Assembly (NCBI RefSeq): GCF_019468465.1
Contig: NZ_CP080519.1
Location: forward strand, 9,045,001-9,109,000
Reading direction: 5' to 3'
From: Amycolatopsis sp. DSM 110486
GTDB taxonomy: Bacteria; Actinomycetota; Actinomycetes; Mycobacteriales; Pseudonocardiaceae
DNA length: 64,000 nucleotides
The notes beneath the pieces were generated by a model. That model did no database searches. It worked only from the letters and a program-made list of their open reading frames with translations, and was not told the origin of the DNA. Below, piece by piece: positions 61,432 to 64,000 of this stretch; position 1 is the stretch's first letter, and every line of letters starts with the position of its first letter. Made by a program: the position numbers and the translations under genes.

Positions 61432-62673
61432 ATGTCTCGCGCCGGTGGTTATCGGTCGCTGTTGTGTACGCGTGGTGCGGCTGCGTTTTTCGTGGCAGCC
61501 GCGGTGGGGCGCGTAGGGATCGCCATGACGGGGCTCGGCCTCGTGTGGCTGGTGCATGCGCGCACCGGGTCGTACGGCAGGGCCGGGCTCGCCGGCGGCG
61601 GGTTCGCTCTTGCCGAGGCGTTGTGCGGGCCGCAGGTCGCCCGGCTCATCGACCGGCTCGGGCAGACGCGCGTGCTGCCGTGCTGTCTCGTCGTGCACGG
61701 CGGCGCGATCGCCGTGGTGCTGGGGTCCTCCAGCGTGGCGGCGGAGGTCGTCGCCGCGAGTTGTGCCGGTGCGGTCGTGCCGCAGCTCGGTGCGCTCTCC
61801 GGGGCACGGTGGGCGTACCTGTTGCGAGAGCGGACCGAAGAGCTGCCCACCGCCTTCTCACTGGAGTCGCTGGCCAACGCCACCGCGTTCCTCCTCGGGC
61901 CGGTCTTGGTCACCTCGCTCGGAGCGGCCGGAGACGAGGCGCTGGCCACCGCCGTCGCGGCGAGCCTGATTCTCGCCGGGGGAGCGGTGCTGGCGGCCCA
62001 GCGCCGCACGGCACCCGAACCCCGGCGAAAAGTCCACACAGGACAGACCCTGCTCCGCCCGGCCTTCGCCCGGATCGCCCTGATGAACCTGGCCCTCGGC
62101 CTGTACTTCGGCACCACCCAGGTCTCGGTGAGCGCCTTCGCCCTCGATCACGGCGCCCCGGCCGCACCGATCGTCGCCGTGGCCAGCGTCAGTGGGCTGC
62201 TGTCCGGCTGGGTCTACGGACTGCGCCGCCACCGCACCCCCGCCCGGCGCCAGCTCCTCAGAGCCGGCGCCTGCCTCACCGGTGCGTCGGCGCTGCTTCC
62301 CCTCGCTCCCAACGCCCTCTGGCTCGCCGTCGCCCTCGCCCTCACCGAGGCGGCGATCCCGCCCACACTCGTCCTGCTGAACGTCGAAACCGAACGGTCC
62401 GTCCACCCCGCAGCGCTCACCCAGGCGTTCACCTGGAACAACTCCGCCAGCGCAGCCGGTTCTGCCCTCGCGGCCTCCCTCGCCGGACGAGTGGCGGACG
62501 GTGGGGGCGCCTCCGCCGCACTGGCGCTGGCGCTGGTCCCCGCGGCCGGTCTCCTCGCGTTGGTTAGGCCACCCGGCGGTCGTCCATCGCGTCGCGGTTC
62601 CACGGGATGCCCAGGCCCGGCGTCTCCGGGGCGACGGCGTGCCCGTCGGAGATCGTCATCTCGGCCGTCGTGA
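61432..62673 (+). CDS. MFS-family membrane transporter
   Basis: A major-facilitator-like protein of 413 codons with about twelve hydrophobic segments (FFVAAAVGRVGIAMTGLGLVWLVHARTGSYGRAGLAGGGFALAEALCGPQVARLIDRLG...). The cytoplasmic R-L-I-D-R-L-G loop corresponds to motif A. ATG 61432 is chosen because GAAGGA ends six bases upstream; ATG 61426 touches that box. The last 37 codons, Pro/Arg/Ser-rich, run antisense through the 3' end of the next gene (110-base overlap) and are unlikely to be conserved. The substrate is unknown. Confidence 0.78.
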   Translation: MSRAGGYRSLLCTRGAAAFFVAAAVGRVGIAMTGLGLVWLVHARTGSYGRAGLAGGGFALAEALCGPQVARLIDRLGQTRVLPCCLVVHGGAIAVVLGSSSVAAEVVAASCAGAVVPQLGALSGARWAYLLRERTEELPTAFSLESLANATAFLLGPVLVTSLGAAGDEALATAVAASLILAGGAVLAAQRRTAPEPRRKVHTGQTLLRPAFARIALMNLALGLYFGTTQVSVSAFALDHGAPAAPIVAVASVSGLLSGWVYGLRRHRTPARRQLLRAGACLTGASALLPLAPNALWLAVALALTEAAIPPTLVLLNVETERSVHPAALTQAFTWNNSASAAGSALAASLAGRVADGGGASAALALALVPAAGLLALVRPPGGRPSRRGSTGCPGPASPGRRRARRRSSSRPS

Positions 62674-63652
62674 TGGCGCGCAGCTGCGGGATGTGCTCGA
62701 CGTAGCGGCCGTTCGGTATCGCGGCGGTCAGGCTGACGTGCAGCTCCATCAGGAAGTGCGGGCACACCTGGACGTTGAACGCCTCCGCCAGGTGTGCGAC
62801 CTTGAGCCACGGCGTGATCCCGCCGACGCGCGCGACGTCGACCTGAACGATCGAGGCGGCACCACGGTGGAGGTAGTCGCGGAACTGCGCCACGGAGTAC
62901 AGGGACTCCCCGACGGCGACGGGGATCGGCGTGGCCGCGGACAACCGGGCGTGGCCGGCGACGTCGTCGGCGGGCAGGGGCTCCTCGAGCCAGAACAGGT
63001 CCACCGCCTCGAACGCCCTCGCCCGCCGGATCGCCTCCGCCGCGGTGAGGGACTGGTTGGCGTCCACCATCAGGTCGAACCGCGGCCCGACGGCCTCGCG
63101 CACGGCGGTGAGCCGCTCCAGATCCTCGTGTGCGGTGGGCTTGCCGACCTTCACCTTCACCCCGCCCCACCCCGCGGCCACGGATTTCCGGGCGCCCGCG
63201 ACGAGTTCGTCGGTGCTCAGGTGCAGCCAGCCGCCTTCGGTGTCGTAGAGCGGCACGCGCGGGGCGAACCCACCGGCGACCCGCCACAGCGGCTCGTCCG
63301 CGCGCCGGCACTTCAGGTCCCACAACGCCGTGTCCACCGCGGCGAGGGCCAGCGACGTGATCGCGCCGACGGTGGTGGCCCGCGTCGAGGCGAACAGGTC
63401 GTGCCAGACCGCCTCGATCCGGCGCGAGTCCTGGCCGATCAGCCGGGGCAGCAGATGGTCGCGCAGCAGCGCGAGCACGGCCGTGCCGCCGGTGCCGATC
63501 GTGTAGGAGTAGCCGAGCCCGGTGCCGCCGTCGGCGGTGGCCAGCTCGACGAACACCGTCTCCTGCTTGAGGAACGCCTGCACGGCGTCGGTGCGTTCCT
63601 GCTCCACCTCGAGATCGACGAGAAACGCCTCGGCCTTCACGACCACAGCCAC
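62564..63652 (-). CDS. Enolase-superfamily enzyme (mandelate racemase/muconate lactonizing group)
   Basis: A 362-residue enzyme with the N-terminal capping domain and C-terminal barrel. Visible catalytic and metal residues are the K-x-K motif in GGVKVKVGKP, Asp in LMVDANQS, Glu in LFWLEEPLP, Glu in VAVGESLY and the general-base His in VCPHFLMELHVS. The K-x-K plus His pattern is that of the mandelate racemase subgroup, which racemises or dehydrates alpha-hydroxy or sugar acids. GTG 63652 has AGGAGG upstream. The FCD regulator at 60252 could control it. The exact substrate is unknown. Confidence 0.87.
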   Translation of the reverse strand: MAVVVKAEAFLVDLEVEQERTDAVQAFLKQETVFVELATADGGTGLGYSYTIGTGGTAVLALLRDHLLPRLIGQDSRRIEAVWHDLFASTRATTVGAITSLALAAVDTALWDLKCRRADEPLWRVAGGFAPRVPLYDTEGGWLHLSTDELVAGARKSVAAGWGGVKVKVGKPTAHEDLERLTAVREAVGPRFDLMVDANQSLTAAEAIRRARAFEAVDLFWLEEPLPADDVAGHARLSAATPIPVAVGESLYSVAQFRDYLHRGAASIVQVDVARVGGITPWLKVAHLAEAFNVQVCPHFLMELHVSLTAAIPNGRYVEHIPQLRAITTAEMTISDGHAVAPETPGLGIPWNRDAMDDRRVA

Positions 63653-63764
63653 GCGGTCCTCCTCGCTGACTCGGCAGGGACAATGCACGATCCTATAGGA
63701 AAGTGCACCGATGAGTTTCCGTGCCCGGGCCGGTCGGTACGGGAAACGACCACGGAGGTGCGGA

Positions 63765-64000
63765 ATGGGCAAGCTGCTCTACTCGGCGGCGATGTCGCTC
63801 GACGGGTTCATCGCGGGACCGGGCGGCGACATGCAGTGGGTGAAGGAGTTCTTCGGCCCCAACCCCGAGATCGACCGGCTGGTGGCGGACATCGGCGCGC
63901 TGCTCGTCGGACGCCGCACGTACGGCGGCGATGACCCGTACCGCGACACGGAAGCCGAGGGCAAGGCCTTCGGCGGCGCCTGGGCAGGTTCGCAATTCGT
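63765..64000 (+). CDS. Dihydrofolate reductase-like/RibD C-terminal domain protein (partial, 3' end outside window)
   Basis: The first 78 codons of a reductase with DHFR-like fold: GKLLYSAAMSLDGFIAGPGGDMQWVKEFFG, then IDRLVADIGALLVGRRTYGG, the standard opening of the RibD_C/YwjB-type dihydrofolate-reductase-like family. ATG 63765 has GGAGG upstream. It is divergent from the enolase-superfamily gene, 112 bases apart. Family members are NADPH-dependent reductases of mostly unknown substrate. The rest of the gene is cut by the window end. Confidence 0.85.
   Translation, partial: MGKLLYSAAMSLDGFIAGPGGDMQWVKEFFGPNPEIDRLVADIGALLVGRRTYGGDDPYRDTEAEGKAFGGAWAGSQF

Overview
High-GC actinobacterial chromosome segment, best read as a Pseudonocardiaceae-type genome (Amycolatopsis-like). 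The basis is roughly 70% GC, dense GC-rich third codon positions, many GTG starts, 4-base GTGA/ATGA overlaps, several leaderless promoters, and a recurring CCAC(A/T)GTGG palindrome. The genus is inference. I see no tRNA, rRNA, CRISPR array, insertion sequence or phage gene; the window is ordinary catabolic, transport and regulatory chromosome.

Region 1 (1-12 kb): the tail of an FCD-type GntR regulator, a four-gene sugar-type ABC importer (binding protein, ATPase, two permeases) and a 32-codon stub ORF. Then come an HD phosphohydrolase, a small L,D-transpeptidase, an MFS exporter, an alpha/beta hydrolase and the tRNA methyltransferase TrmO. A three-gene flavin unit follows: LLM monooxygenase, FMN reductase and a catalytically degraded RibB-RibA fusion.

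Region 2 (11.8-18.4 kb): polyphosphate kinase 2, a P-type cation ATPase and a P-loop kinase-like protein, resembling a hypoxia/energy-stress module. On the other strand lies a YtrA-type GntR/ABC transporter operon.

Region 3 (18.4-41 kb) is the centrepiece. It holds an arylsulfatase with a LysR regulator, a Rieske ferredoxin with its FAD reductase, and a choline-to-betaine block (betA, APC permease, betB, divergent TetR). It continues with a Rieske oxygenase of the glycine-betaine monooxygenase type, a GntR regulator, and a 9.8-kb operon glyA-soxB-soxD-soxA-soxG-purU-dimethylglycine oxidase-methenyl-THF cyclohydrolase-like gene. Read together, these genes can take choline through betaine, dimethylglycine, sarcosine and glycine to serine. 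Every methyl group after betaine demethylation is caught on tetrahydrofolate and either used by GlyA or released as formate by PurU.

Region 4 (41-50 kb): an SDR and a zinc alcohol dehydrogenase. Then a dasABC-like amino-sugar ABC importer with a GH3 N-acetylhexosaminidase, behind two DasR-like operators. Then a secreted SH3/amidase-type protein and an RpiR/SIS regulator.

Region 5 (50-64 kb): a monooxygenase-like/hydrolase fusion, small membrane and lipoproteins, an FHA protein and a transmembrane Ser/Thr kinase with a triple-repeat ectodomain. These are followed by an acyl-CoA synthetase, a MarR/FUSC divergent pair, a small Cys-rich protein, a GntR regulator, an MFS protein, an enolase-superfamily enzyme and a truncated reductase at the window end.
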